Assembly (NCBI GenBank): GCA_003345555.1 | Contig: PRDJ01000033.1 | Location: 1-45,563, forward strand | Length of the DNA stretch: 45,563 nucleotides | Source of the DNA: Candidatus Thorarchaeota archaeon | Lineage (GTDB): Archaea > Asgardarchaeota > Thorarchaeia > Thorarchaeales > Thorarchaeaceae | Direction: 5' to 3' | Part shown: piece after piece, positions 1 to 8,316 of the stretch | Numbering within the stretch: position 1 is the first letter of the stretch | Layout: every line of letters begins with the position of its first letter | Notes under the pieces: generated by a model | Told to the model about the DNA's origin: nothing | The model's database searches: none | What the model saw: the letters and a program-made list of their open reading frames with translations, nothing else | Program-made: the position numbers and the translations under genes

Positions 1-552
1 TGCATGCATGTATATCTTGCATGCCCTTTCAAGCAGGACAGCATCATCGAAGGCGTCCCTCAGGGTTCTGTCGCAACACAAAGCTCCGTGATTCGCAATC
101 AGTACGGCACTTCTCATCTCGAGACCTTCAACCACTGCCTTGCCTAACGCAGTAGAACCGGGCTGAGCATACTTGGATACCCGTATCTCACCACCCAATC
201 TTGCAGTTACTTCGTCAATGACGGGGGGGAGGGGCTTGTGCAAGATGGCCATGGCTGTGGCATAGATACTGTGAGTATGTATCACAGCATTGACATCCTT
301 CCTCTGACGGTAGACCTCAAGGTGAGTCGGCGTCTCTGAGCTGGGATTCATCTTACCCTCGACAACGTTTCCCTCCATGTCCAGAATCATGACATCCTCG
401 GGCAGCATTTGGTCGTAGTGCTTCTGGCTGTAAGTTATTGCAACGTGATCATCGACTCTTGCGCTCACGTTGCCTGCAGTTCCAGCAACAAGCCCTTCCT
501 TGAGTAATTCCTTGCAGATACCTTGTATCTCTTTCTTCACTTTCTCGTACAT
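1..552 (-). CDS. Class II aldolase (fuculose-phosphate aldolase family), 3' end beyond window
   Basis: Zinc-dependent class II aldolase/adducin family, which cleaves or epimerises phosphorylated sugars such as fuculose-1-phosphate or ribulose-5-phosphate. Translated here by hand from the ATG at 552-550; about 184 residues are visible before the window edge cuts off the C-terminus. Family signatures seen: GNVSAR near residue 27 (phosphate binding), SSETPTHLE with the catalytic-type Glu, HTHS with two His metal ligands, and NHGALC with a third His. The start overlaps the stop of the upstream kinase by one base (TAATG), so the two are translationally coupled. The natural substrate cannot be told; the neighbouring kinase and dehydrogenase suggest a short-chain or deoxy-sugar acid pathway. 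Confidence 0.88.
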   Translation of the reverse strand, partial: MYEKVKKEIQGICKELLKEGLVAGTAGNVSARVDDHVAITYSQKHYDQMLPEDVMILDMEGNVVEGKMNPSSETPTHLEVYRQRKDVNAVIHTHSIYATAMAILHKPLPPVIDEVTARLGGEIRVSKYAQPGSTALGKAVVEGLEMRSAVLIANHGALCCDRTLRDAFDDAVLLERACKIYMHA

Positions 553-2060
553 TACTGTTCATCTCGATGACCGTACCAAATCTCCGTCCACTTGGAGTAG
601 CACGACTTGTAGGCATTCGCTCTCTCGTCAGGATCCACAACTGGTTTCCACTGTACCATCGCGTGAGCCGCAGCCTGCAAACTGGGATACCAGCCAGCGC
701 CACGCGCTGCGCAGATTGCCGCCCCAAGGAGGCTACCTTCTGATTGAAGCGTGGTATGCACCGGTGTGTTCAGTACGTTGGCAAGCATTTCTGTCCAAAC
801 TGCACCACGGGTCATACCGCCTATCGCCTTCACCGCCTTCACCTGCGCGAACTCAGCGAGCTGGTCGCAGTTGCCACGTATTGAGTAAGTAATATTTTCC
901 ATAACTGCATGAATCAAACTTGCTGCATTCAGGGAAACAACATTCGGAAGAGCAGGCTGAGGGAAGAAGATTCTCGCTTGAGGCACTTCGGTCATCTTTC
1001 TACAATCCATGATGCTCGGTCCCAAGCCCGCATAGGTCTCATTGCTGCCCGGCGGAATCGAGGCAACAACCTCGGACAGCTTGCTGAATGTCTGGCTGAC
1101 GCACTTCTCCGGATTCTCAGCGCGTTCACAAAGCAGACGGACGGCCCAATCAAGAAGAGCACCAGTAAGCATGGAATTGCTCTCTACGGTCCACTGTCCG
1201 GGAATCATATGGCAGCTCGTCCAGAGCTTCTGATCCGGCACACATATCGCGCAATCCGTAACCAGCATCGAGGGCGCTGTACTGCCTGCTATGACCGTAA
1301 TCTCGTTAACATCCGTCTCGGTCGCAACCAATGCACAATGGGTGTCGGTCCCGCCCTGAGCAACCTTAAGCCCTGCGGGCAGCCCACATTCTCGTTCTGC
1401 TTGTTTGCTGACTTCGCCAACGATGGTTCCAGCTTCGTGTATCTCAGGCAGGATTGACAAGTCTGCTTGAACAGCATCCGCTATGTCAGGACTCCAATCC
1501 CTCGACTTGACATCGAAGAAACCCGTACCACTTGCAGACGAGGGATCTGCAACGAAGGACCCGGAAAGTCGGTAGGTGATCCAGTCATTTATGGGGAGCA
1601 TGTGGGCCACCGTTTGGCGAATCTCAGGCTCTTCTTCTTCGAACCATGCGAGTCTCGATGGAGCAAAGACCAGCGGAGGCCAGCAACCCGTAATCTCGTG
1701 GAATCTCTCCCCTAGAGCATCTTCAATGATGTATTGAGTCATGGCTCCGCGTGCGTCCATGTTAGGACCGCCATAGAGCTCTTGTCCATCCTTGTCAAGA
1801 AAGACCACTCCGTGGCGCTGGCTTGTTGTGGCGACAGCTTCAATCTCCGACTTGGGAATACCTGAGACCTTCAAAGCCTGCCGAATGACAGCACATGTAA
1901 GATTCCAGAATTCCTTGGGGCTGAACTCCTTCGCTATCTCAAGGCTGGCAGGAGTTGTATAACCCCAAGGCTTTCTGCCCGCTCCAAGGACTTCGCCATG
2001 ACGACTCACAATCATACATCTTACGCCGGTCGTCCCGGCGTCAATGGCGGCCACTACCAT
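552..2060 (-). CDS. FGGY-family carbohydrate kinase
   Basis: ATP-dependent sugar kinase of the FGGY family, 502 residues, the usual full length. The N-terminal phosphate-binding loop DAGTTGVRCM is at residues 8-17. The substrate-side segment GPNMDARG (about 98-105), the GSTAPSML adenosine-loop region and the C-terminal GGMTRGAVW and GSLLGAAI motifs are all present. The NMDAR segment reminds me of autoinducer-2 kinase (LsrK) and its relatives more than of glycerol kinase, but xylulokinase-like specificity is equally possible. The ATG directly abuts the stop of the upstream dehydrogenase (TAGATG), and the stop overlaps the aldolase start. This is therefore a three-gene operon in which a sugar is phosphorylated and then probably cleaved. 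Confidence 0.9.
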   Translation of the reverse strand: MVVAAIDAGTTGVRCMIVSRHGEVLGAGRKPWGYTTPASLEIAKEFSPKEFWNLTCAVIRQALKVSGIPKSEIEAVATTSQRHGVVFLDKDGQELYGGPNMDARGAMTQYIIEDALGERFHEITGCWPPLVFAPSRLAWFEEEEPEIRQTVAHMLPINDWITYRLSGSFVADPSSASGTGFFDVKSRDWSPDIADAVQADLSILPEIHEAGTIVGEVSKQAERECGLPAGLKVAQGGTDTHCALVATETDVNEITVIAGSTAPSMLVTDCAICVPDQKLWTSCHMIPGQWTVESNSMLTGALLDWAVRLLCERAENPEKCVSQTFSKLSEVVASIPPGSNETYAGLGPSIMDCRKMTEVPQARIFFPQPALPNVVSLNAASLIHAVMENITYSIRGNCDQLAEFAQVKAVKAIGGMTRGAVWTEMLANVLNTPVHTTLQSEGSLLGAAICAARGAGWYPSLQAAAHAMVQWKPVVDPDERANAYKSCYSKWTEIWYGHRDEQ

Positions 2061-3077
2061 CTACTTGCCCCTCCTTTCGAATACCTCGGGGTTCAACACG
2101 TGCAGCGGTCTTTTGCCCCTGACAAAGGCAACGATGTCAGCTGCAATCATTGCTGATTGACGTTCCATAGTCTCTATTGTATTCCCGCCCATGTGTGGAG
2201 TAACAACAACATTGTCAAGACCTAGAAACACATTGTCAGAGTCAACAGGTTCCATCGAGAAAACATCAAGGCCCGCACCTGCAATTGTCGCGGATTTGAG
2301 AGCATCCAGAAGGGCCGCTTCATCAGCGACCATCGCCCTTGCTGTATTGATGAATATGGCTGTCTTCTTCATCTGTGCGAATTGCTTCGCACCTATCATT
2401 CCCTTTGTCTCGGGAGTTGGCGGGCAGTGGATTGTTACGATATCAGAGCGCTTCAGTAGCTCGTCAAGCTTCACTACCTCAGCTCCAACTTGACGAACTC
2501 TTGTGTTGTCCACGTATGGGTCATAAACGAGAAGTCGCAACCCAAAAGCTTGGAGACGTTTTGCGACTTCAAACCCAATCGAACCAAGACCAATGATGCC
2601 AACACTCCGGCCATATAGCTCGAAGCCCGCCAATGTCTTGTACATACGGGCGAAATCCCCGAAGCTATTTACGAAGAAATCGCCTTTCAGAAAACGTTCA
2701 CACGAAACAATCTTGCGGGCAACGCTCAAAATCAGTCCTATCGTATGCTCTGCGACAGCATTCGTGTTCCTGCCCGGGGCACTGATCACAGGAATCCTCT
2801 TGGCAGTCGCAGCCGGGATGGAGATGTTGTTCGGGTCGTTCCTCGCAGACCCGATGAGCTTCAGAGATGTGCTGGCAATCACTTCTTCCTTGACCTCGTC
2901 GCCCTCCACCACAACAACGTCAGCACCAGCCTCTTTGATTGGCTTAGTGAGAGAATCTCCCAAGTAGAGCTTGCCTGTCTCAAGCCAGCTCTGGTGCACA
3001 ACCGTCACACCAGCATCTCTGAGGGTCTTCAGTCCAGACTCGGAAAATGGTGCAGTTATGAGTGCTTTCACGTCCAT
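2061..3077 (-). CDS. D-2-hydroxyacid dehydrogenase (SerA-like)
   Basis: NAD(P)-dependent D-isomer-specific 2-hydroxyacid dehydrogenase, 338 residues, related to phosphoglycerate dehydrogenase and glyoxylate reductase. The Rossmann motif GLGSIG lies near residues 164-169. The catalytic triad is visible as NTARA (Arg), FSMEP (Glu) and TPHMGG (His). There is no C-terminal ACT domain, so it is the short form and unlikely to be a serine-regulated SerA. A GTG codon immediately precedes the chosen ATG and would add one residue. A TATA-like TTTTAAGG at 3117-3123 lies about 40 bp upstream. It is the first gene of the kinase-aldolase operon and probably oxidises or reduces the sugar-derived acid. Confidence 0.88.
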   Translation of the reverse strand: MDVKALITAPFSESGLKTLRDAGVTVVHQSWLETGKLYLGDSLTKPIKEAGADVVVVEGDEVKEEVIASTSLKLIGSARNDPNNISIPAATAKRIPVISAPGRNTNAVAEHTIGLILSVARKIVSCERFLKGDFFVNSFGDFARMYKTLAGFELYGRSVGIIGLGSIGFEVAKRLQAFGLRLLVYDPYVDNTRVRQVGAEVVKLDELLKRSDIVTIHCPPTPETKGMIGAKQFAQMKKTAIFINTARAMVADEAALLDALKSATIAGAGLDVFSMEPVDSDNVFLGLDNVVVTPHMGGNTIETMERQSAMIAADIVAFVRGKRPLHVLNPEVFERRGK

Positions 3078-3236
3078 CACCGTGACCCGCGTATTGAACC
3101 GGAATGAACGCCGCCCTTAAAACATTCATGGACTCGCGTCAAGATAGTCACGCCGTCATGGACACCGGACCTGACTCCGCATACTGTGATCAAAGGCCGA
3201 TGAAACGATAGAAAACCCGGAACCAGACGTTTCGAC

Positions 3237-3677
3237 CTACAACAGGAGCTTCTGCAACTTCAGCAGATCAGGGACCTCGCCTTTTGTCTTTAGCTTGCCC
3301 GCGGAATACGCCGCCATGGGACTTTCTGTCTTGGCCATTATGCCGAGGAAGACCGTGGAGTCCATTGTCACCTGCAATTCAGATGGTACTACTCCCTCAC
3401 CGACTGCTAGGACTTTTCCATCACCAATTTTCAGATACATGCTTGTATTGATATCAGGAAATACAAACTGGAGCGTCTTGTTGTAGCCCACGAATCTCTT
3501 CTGTATCTTGGGGTCATCGAATCGCTTCGCGATTTCTTTGAGGTGAGCTAGTACCTTCTCTCTAGACATCCAAATACCTTGACCTGAACAGATTACAAAT
3601 GCGGATTTATCCTCTATGTATTTCCCGGCCTGTGGTCTCCCCGCCATGTCAAGCTCCGACCGGAGGCTTCGCTTCAT
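3237..3677 (-). CDS. SCP2 sterol-carrier-like domain protein
   Basis: Small soluble protein of 146 residues whose C-terminal part (about 37-146) resembles the SCP2 sterol-binding fold. A helix with AKRFDDP leads into strands ending in LQVTMDSTVFLGI, then the characteristic SPMAAYSAGKLKTKGE stretch that closes the lipid pocket. Such proteins bind lipids or acyl-CoAs; the ligand here is unknown. The start at 3677 has GGGAG about 10 bases upstream. An internal ATG at 3569 would give just the SCP2 domain. The gene stands alone, divergent from the methyltransferase. Confidence 0.75.
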   Translation of the reverse strand: MKRSLRSELDMAGRPQAGKYIEDKSAFVICSGQGIWMSREKVLAHLKEIAKRFDDPKIQKRFVGYNKTLQFVFPDINTSMYLKIGDGKVLAVGEGVVPSELQVTMDSTVFLGIMAKTESPMAAYSAGKLKTKGEVPDLLKLQKLLL

Positions 3678-3786
3678 GCGACGGTTGCTCCCTTAGCATG
3701 TCCGCAAAGGCTTAACGGGAAATACGATTGATTGAAGCAGTGATACGCCCAAGTGGTGTATTCCACAACTAGTGGTGCTAGGCAGT

Positions 3787-4494
3787 ATGAGTGATATCTT
3801 TGGCATGATAATGCACGATGCCAGTGAGGGGCAGATGGCAGAACACAAGATCGAACGAGATGATGGTTTTGTAACTGACAGCAATGGCAAGCAATACGTT
3901 GCCCCGATTGAAGAATGGCAGGAATCCGAAAGACTCGCAATTCCAGTTGCCAAGAGCCCTGTCTTAGACATAGGGTGCGGAGCTGGCCGCGTAGGTCAGT
4001 ACTTGATTGTCCACGGATTAGATTGGGTTGGCATAGATGTCTCGCCTGGTGCAATAGAGGCATGCAGACGGAGAGGCCTCGACAGTGTACATCTCATGTC
4101 GGCCGATGAAATCAGACTCAGAAGACGAGACTTCAGAACTGTCATTATGTTTGGCAATAACTTTGGTGTCGTTGGAGGCAAGGATAAGGTCGCAAAGATG
4201 CTGAAGCAATTATACAAGGTAACGACTCGGGATGCAATAATACTGGCAGGCTCAAGGGATCCTAGGGCCACAGATGAAGAGGCACATCTGAAATACCATC
4301 AGTGGAATCAGTCTCGTGGTAGACCCGCGGGACTCGTCAGGCTTAGGATGCACTACAAGGGTTTGACTGGTCAGTGGTTCGAACTATTGTTGAGCAGTCC
4401 TGAAGAGATGAGCGAGGTGGCCGAACGCGCAGGCTGGCACCTTACCAAGACGTTCGGCGAAAGGAAGTACTACGTAGGGCTACTGGAAAAGTAA
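3787..4494 (+). CDS. Class I SAM-dependent methyltransferase
   Basis: Methyltransferase of about 235 residues with the AdoMet-binding motif I VLDIGCGAGRVG near residues 61-72 and the acidic motif II region WVGIDVS following it. The C-terminal half, with the GLTGQWFELL segment, is typical of small-molecule methyltransferases and does not reveal the substrate. The ATG at 3787 has GGTG eight to twelve bases upstream; a GTG at 3772 in the same frame is a weaker alternative. The next gene is also a putative methyltransferase (membrane, ICMT-like), and S-adenosylhomocysteinase lies later in the window. Confidence 0.85.
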   Translation: MSDIFGMIMHDASEGQMAEHKIERDDGFVTDSNGKQYVAPIEEWQESERLAIPVAKSPVLDIGCGAGRVGQYLIVHGLDWVGIDVSPGAIEACRRRGLDSVHLMSADEIRLRRRDFRTVIMFGNNFGVVGGKDKVAKMLKQLYKVTTRDAIILAGSRDPRATDEEAHLKYHQWNQSRGRPAGLVRLRMHYKGLTGQWFELLLSSPEEMSEVAERAGWHLTKTFGERKYYVGLLEK

Positions 4495-4520
4495 CAATAA
4501 TCGTGAATCGGGATTCCGAA

Positions 4521-4530
4521 CTTATTTTGC
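4521..4530 (+). promoter_or_regulatory. TATA-like box before the ICMT-like gene
   Basis: A/T-rich CTTATTTTGC about 30 bp before the GTG start at 4556. The usual archaeal spacing of about 26 bp puts the transcript start within a few bases of the start codon. Confidence 0.35.
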
Positions 4531-4555
4531 AGCCATTCATAATGCTGAATAGACC

Positions 4556-5461
4556 GTGTCTGTTCTGGAAGAACTAGGCTGGTGGGTTTACTGTTTGAAA
4601 GGATTTGATAAGCTTCATGAAAAGCTGCCCGGCTACCCAGGCAGGAGAATCGCGCTATTGCCGCTCAGGGGATTGGTAGCTTCGACAGTAGCTTTTCTAG
4701 GCCTGATCTTATTGGACATCCTGCCACGCATCTTCAGCAGTGTTGAGCTACTCGTACTAGCTGAACCTTTCATTCCGCTACTTGGTAGCCTCCTGGTCGC
4801 GGCAGTTGGATTGTGGCTCATAGGAAGCCTGTGGAACAAGAGAGATGTGATGAAGGCCAAGTATGGTAGTCTTGCATACCAAAAGATGATATCCAGAGGA
4901 GTTGTGGGCGTGTTCCTTATTCCTTCTCTCGTCTTTCATGCATTCACCTCAATTCGTTCATTGCCTCCTAGCCCTCCAGTTAATGAACTCACGACTCAGT
5001 GGTCACAATCGCTACTGTTTGCCTTCGGGATTACTGGGGATGCTGATCTGCTGCTGCGCATCGGGGTAGCAGCATTCCTATTTGCCTTGGGCGCCCTCAC
5101 TGTACGCAGCGCGCTCACCACATTCGGAATAGACTACATGACCGTCGTATACCTCTATTTTCCAGACGAATCGGAAGTGCAACAGCATGAAATCTATTCA
5201 GTCGTACGTCATCCTGCGTATTTGGGAGCTGTTCTTATGGGCGCCGCAGCATTCGTGTTCAGATGCTCCGTTTACTCTGCTCTGATTTTCATAATCGTAT
5301 ACGGCGTGTTCAGAATCCAGATCGCACGTGAAGAAAGAGAGCTTGTTGAGAGATTCGGTAACTCATACAAGGACTATATGAAGAAAGTTCCTGCGCTTCA
5401 TGTTCGGCTGCATAGCATAAGGGCTTTCGCAAGATTTCTGACATACAGACCTTCTAGATGA
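4556..5461 (+). CDS. Membrane methyltransferase, isoprenylcysteine carboxyl methyltransferase-like
   Basis: Integral membrane protein of 301 residues with about six hydrophobic segments. The C-terminal third carries the ICMT/phospholipid-methyltransferase (PEMT) signature: VRHPAYLG near residue 219, then EERELVERFGNSYKDYM and KVP, which bind AdoMet in this fold. Family members methylate prenylated cysteines, phospholipids or other isoprenoid-linked substrates inside the membrane. The N-terminal 150 residues with extra membrane helices are not part of the core domain. The start is a GTG with no clear Shine-Dalgarno sequence; a TATA-like CTTATTTTGC at 4521-4530 would place transcription start almost on it, so the mRNA may be leaderless. 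Confidence 0.78.
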   Translation: MSVLEELGWWVYCLKGFDKLHEKLPGYPGRRIALLPLRGLVASTVAFLGLILLDILPRIFSSVELLVLAEPFIPLLGSLLVAAVGLWLIGSLWNKRDVMKAKYGSLAYQKMISRGVVGVFLIPSLVFHAFTSIRSLPPSPPVNELTTQWSQSLLFAFGITGDADLLLRIGVAAFLFALGALTVRSALTTFGIDYMTVVYLYFPDESEVQQHEIYSVVRHPAYLGAVLMGAAAFVFRCSVYSALIFIIVYGVFRIQIAREERELVERFGNSYKDYMKKVPALHVRLHSIRAFARFLTYRPSR

Positions 5462-5629
5462 CAGCTGCTTGACCCCGTGTTCGGCTCGGACTTCGGCGCC
5501 ACCTTTGTCACTCCATGGCTAAATCGATAATGAGATTCGGAGCGCCACAGGCAATCTATTAGGGAGAGCCTGTAGCGTTACGAAGATAAGGAGACTCCTG
5601 TGAAATCCTATGAGCAAAAGGAGGAATTC

Positions 5630-6025
5630 GTGTTGGCAGTCTCAACAAATACACCAAGGAATTCAACACCTCTTGGCGTCTCGATCCTTGCGCTTCTTGA
5701 TGTCGTAATTGGTATCTTCTCAGTGTGGGTAGGCGTGAATACCGAGTTCATCAGACTAGGTCATCATCTTGTGATGATAGACACCGTGCAGCTTGGCGAC
5801 CTAGTACTTGGGATCGTCCTCATAATAGCGGGATTCGGCCTGTGGAAGATGAAGTACTGGGCTTGGCTGATTAGTGTGCTGTTCATGATCATAGGTCTCG
5901 TCTTGAATGTTGGCGCAGTGTTGATCGACTTCGAACTCATTCATCGCTACATCTTGGCGATTCTGGTCCGCATTATCGTGATTGCGTATCTGTTGCAGCC
6001 AGAAATAAGCAGCAAGTTCAAGTAA
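5630..6025 (+). CDS. Small four-helix membrane protein, unknown function
   Basis: 131-residue protein with four predicted membrane segments (about residues 17-36, 52-71, 75-98 and 104-122). I do not recognise the family. The start is chosen at GTG 5630 because a near-perfect Shine-Dalgarno AAAGGAGG lies at 5618-5625; the open frame continues upstream to another GTG at 5600 without such a site. The symporter gene starts 15 bases downstream, so the two are probably co-transcribed. Confidence 0.7.
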   Translation: MLAVSTNTPRNSTPLGVSILALLDVVIGIFSVWVGVNTEFIRLGHHLVMIDTVQLGDLVLGIVLIIAGFGLWKMKYWAWLISVLFMIIGLVLNVGAVLIDFELIHRYILAILVRIIVIAYLLQPEISSKFK

Positions 6026-6040
6026 CTGATTAGATTGGGT

Positions 6041-7504
6041 ATGAGTGTTCTCGGCGGCGAGGACCATTTAGACCCAACTGCCCATTGGGCAGAAAGGGAG
6101 CTTGCGAACATGGGCTTGAGAGCGAAGGTGAGCTATGCTTCAGGAAACTTGGGAGCATCTCTACTCTACAACGCCTTCGCGACATTTGCATTGACCTTCT
6201 ACGTTGACAAGAAATACATCGGACTTGATGGAGTCCTGTACGGGATGGCAATCGCCATATACGGTGTATGGAACGCGATTAACGATCCTCTTTTCGGGGT
6301 CCTCTCAGACAGAACACGTACTAGGTGGGGGAGAAGAAGGCCTTACATATTCATAGGTGCAATCTTCCTCTTCGTGACATACTTGCTGGTCTGGACTCCT
6401 CCGGTGACAGGGCTTCCACTAGCTGAACCATTCAATATCCCGATATTCATCTACTTCCTTCTCACCATAATCGCATTCGACGGGTTCTACACGCTGGTCA
6501 GTGTCCCTTACGTTTCCATGTTTCCGGAGCTCTATGAAAGTCCAAAGGACAGATCACAGGTTCAGCTCTTCAGACAGTTGTTTGCAGCCTTGGGTCTCAT
6601 ACTCGCTTTCACGATGCCAATGATGATTGAAACTCTGTCAAGGACAATGACAGTATACGATGCTTACAAGTACGTGGGCCTAGCCCTTGGCGTGGTGGGA
6701 TCAGTTCCTTTCATAATCTCCGTAATCTGGAACAAGGAAAGAAAGGAACTAAGCCTAGAGACAAATCCTTCACTTGGGCCAACTCTGAAGACCACGTTAG
6801 GGAATAGGACGTTCCTCATATTCGCCGTGGCCTACCTAATGATACAGTATGCCTTTCTGTGGATGCAGAGCATGCTGGAGTTTTTCTCAACTAACATCCT
6901 CGGTATAGGAAAAGGCGACGTGACGATCTTGTTGCTGGCCATGTTCGTCTCAGCGCTGCCATTTCTTGCGGTGTGGGCCGCAGCTTACAGGAAATACGGG
7001 ACTAGGAAATGCTTCATCGCGACCATGTCTGTCTTCGCGATTTCACTCCAGCCGTTTCTGTTTGTATCGGGCCTCACTCAGGTTTTGCCCATAATGTTCG
7101 TTGCTGGCGTTGGCCTCTCAGGATACATGATGCTGCCTGAAGTAATGGTGAGCGAGATTATTGATGAAGACGAGGTCAAGTCAGGGATCAGAAGAGAAGG
7201 AGTATACTTCGGAATGAATGGCTTTCTCGGGAGATTTGGATTCGTACTAAGCGGATTGACAGCCGCGTTCTTCTTTGGACTGACCGGATATCAGGGTGGT
7301 ACTCCGCCGACACCAGAAGTCAGTCTGATATTCAGGCTGGCCATGACGACAATCCCGCTGATGGCCATGGGGCTCGCACTTGTCTGTCTGAAGTACTACC
7401 CGCTTCACGGGGAAAGACTAGATGCAGTAAGAAAAGCAATGGACAAGATGCACATGGAAAAGGCAGAGCGTCTGGAGGCAGCCCCTAAAGAAGAGAAGCT
7501 ATGA
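6041..7504 (+). CDS. MFS/GPH-family sugar:cation symporter
   Basis: Transporter of 487 residues with about twelve membrane helices, of the glycoside-pentoside-hexuronide (GPH, MFS_2) type. The diagnostic first cytoplasmic loop is present as AINDPLFGVLSDRTRTRWGRRRPY (the D-x-R-x-x-x-G-R-R-P pattern near residues 80-102). The partner motif DEDEVKSGIRREG lies in the second half around residue 380. Such carriers import sugars or sugar acids with Na+ or H+. The start is the ATG at 6041; a TTG six bases earlier is in frame. The 3' end overlaps the convergent SRAP gene by 6 bp. It may feed the sugar cassette at the left end (inference). Confidence 0.87.
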   Translation: MSVLGGEDHLDPTAHWAERELANMGLRAKVSYASGNLGASLLYNAFATFALTFYVDKKYIGLDGVLYGMAIAIYGVWNAINDPLFGVLSDRTRTRWGRRRPYIFIGAIFLFVTYLLVWTPPVTGLPLAEPFNIPIFIYFLLTIIAFDGFYTLVSVPYVSMFPELYESPKDRSQVQLFRQLFAALGLILAFTMPMMIETLSRTMTVYDAYKYVGLALGVVGSVPFIISVIWNKERKELSLETNPSLGPTLKTTLGNRTFLIFAVAYLMIQYAFLWMQSMLEFFSTNILGIGKGDVTILLLAMFVSALPFLAVWAAAYRKYGTRKCFIATMSVFAISLQPFLFVSGLTQVLPIMFVAGVGLSGYMMLPEVMVSEIIDEDEVKSGIRREGVYFGMNGFLGRFGFVLSGLTAAFFFGLTGYQGGTPPTPEVSLIFRLAMTTIPLMAMGLALVCLKYYPLHGERLDAVRKAMDKMHMEKAERLEAAPKEEKL

Positions 7505-8167
7505 GGATTGTTCCTCAATGCATCTAGGTCCCTCATTCGAGGGGTTGTTCACAAACGAGGATACACTAAAGACCTCCATGTCAATGGATGGATATGAATC
7601 AAGCAATGCCTTCAGTACTGACGAATCAACCTTCTCCTTTGTCAGCCACATATCGTACTCATCGCGCGAAAGAATTACTGGCATTCTGTTGTGAATCTTA
7701 GAAAGCAATTCGTTCGGCACGGTTGTGACAATCGTTGCACTCGCATTCACCTCAGCCGTTGGTGACTCCCAGAGGTCATACAACCCTGCAAATGCAAACG
7801 GCTCCCGCGACTTCAGGCGTACAAAGTAGGGAGTCTTGTTCCCGACCTTGCCCTTCCATTCATAGAATCCATCTGTTGGAATCAGGCATCTTCGATTCTT
7901 GAAAGAGTGGCGGTAGGTTGGCTTGACCTCGATTGTCTCAGCTCGTGCATTGATTGTACTGAAATCCGACGCAGGTTCCTTCGTCCAAAAAGGAATCAGA
8001 CCCCAACGCATCTCCACGAGCTTGCGTACATCATTCTGAATAATCACTGCGATTTCTTGTTCCGGCGCGACATTGTAACGCGGCTTCAGCTCTGCCATGA
8101 CCTGCCCTATTCCGAACTTGGCGACTAATATGCCAGCAGGGCTGAATAGACCAAACCGACCACACAT
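7499..8167 (-). CDS. SRAP/HMCES-family abasic-site processing protein
   Basis: 222-residue SRAP domain protein (HMCES/YedK family). These proteins covalently trap abasic sites in single-stranded DNA through Cys2 after removal of the initiator Met. Seen here: MCGRFGLFS at the N-terminus, NARAET with Asn73, DGFYEWKG with catalytic Glu103, and HNRMPVIL with His159, the complete active site. It is transcribed convergently to the symporter (6 bp overlap) and divergently from the first HdrA gene. It is a housekeeping DNA-repair gene unrelated to its neighbours. Confidence 0.95.
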   Translation of the reverse strand: MCGRFGLFSPAGILVAKFGIGQVMAELKPRYNVAPEQEIAVIIQNDVRKLVEMRWGLIPFWTKEPASDFSTINARAETIEVKPTYRHSFKNRRCLIPTDGFYEWKGKVGNKTPYFVRLKSREPFAFAGLYDLWESPTAEVNASATIVTTVPNELLSKIHNRMPVILSRDEYDMWLTKEKVDSSVLKALLDSYPSIDMEVFSVSSFVNNPSNEGPRCIEEQSS

Positions 8168-8258
8168 AATAAGCGGTTAATCCCTGTTCACAAAAGGCTT
8201 CGGTTGTGGCAGAGGTGTTAAGCAAGACGACCCGAGTGCTTGGCCTCTGACAGAAAGA

Positions 8259-8267
8259 TTATATCGA
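8259..8267 (+). promoter_or_regulatory. TATA box for HdrA-1
   Basis: ATTATATCG about 55 bp before the HdrA-1 ATG at 8317. It predicts a leader of about 28 bases containing a GGAG at 8303-8306. Confidence 0.5.
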
Positions 8268-8316
8268 CTCTCAGGGTGTCGACCTCGACACAACCGTAGC
8301 TCGGAGATCTCTATTG

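Noticed and set aside
909..1457. 182-codon plus-strand frame inside the FGGY kinase
   Set aside because: It is antisense to a full-length conserved kinase, with no ribosome binding site or recognisable motif.
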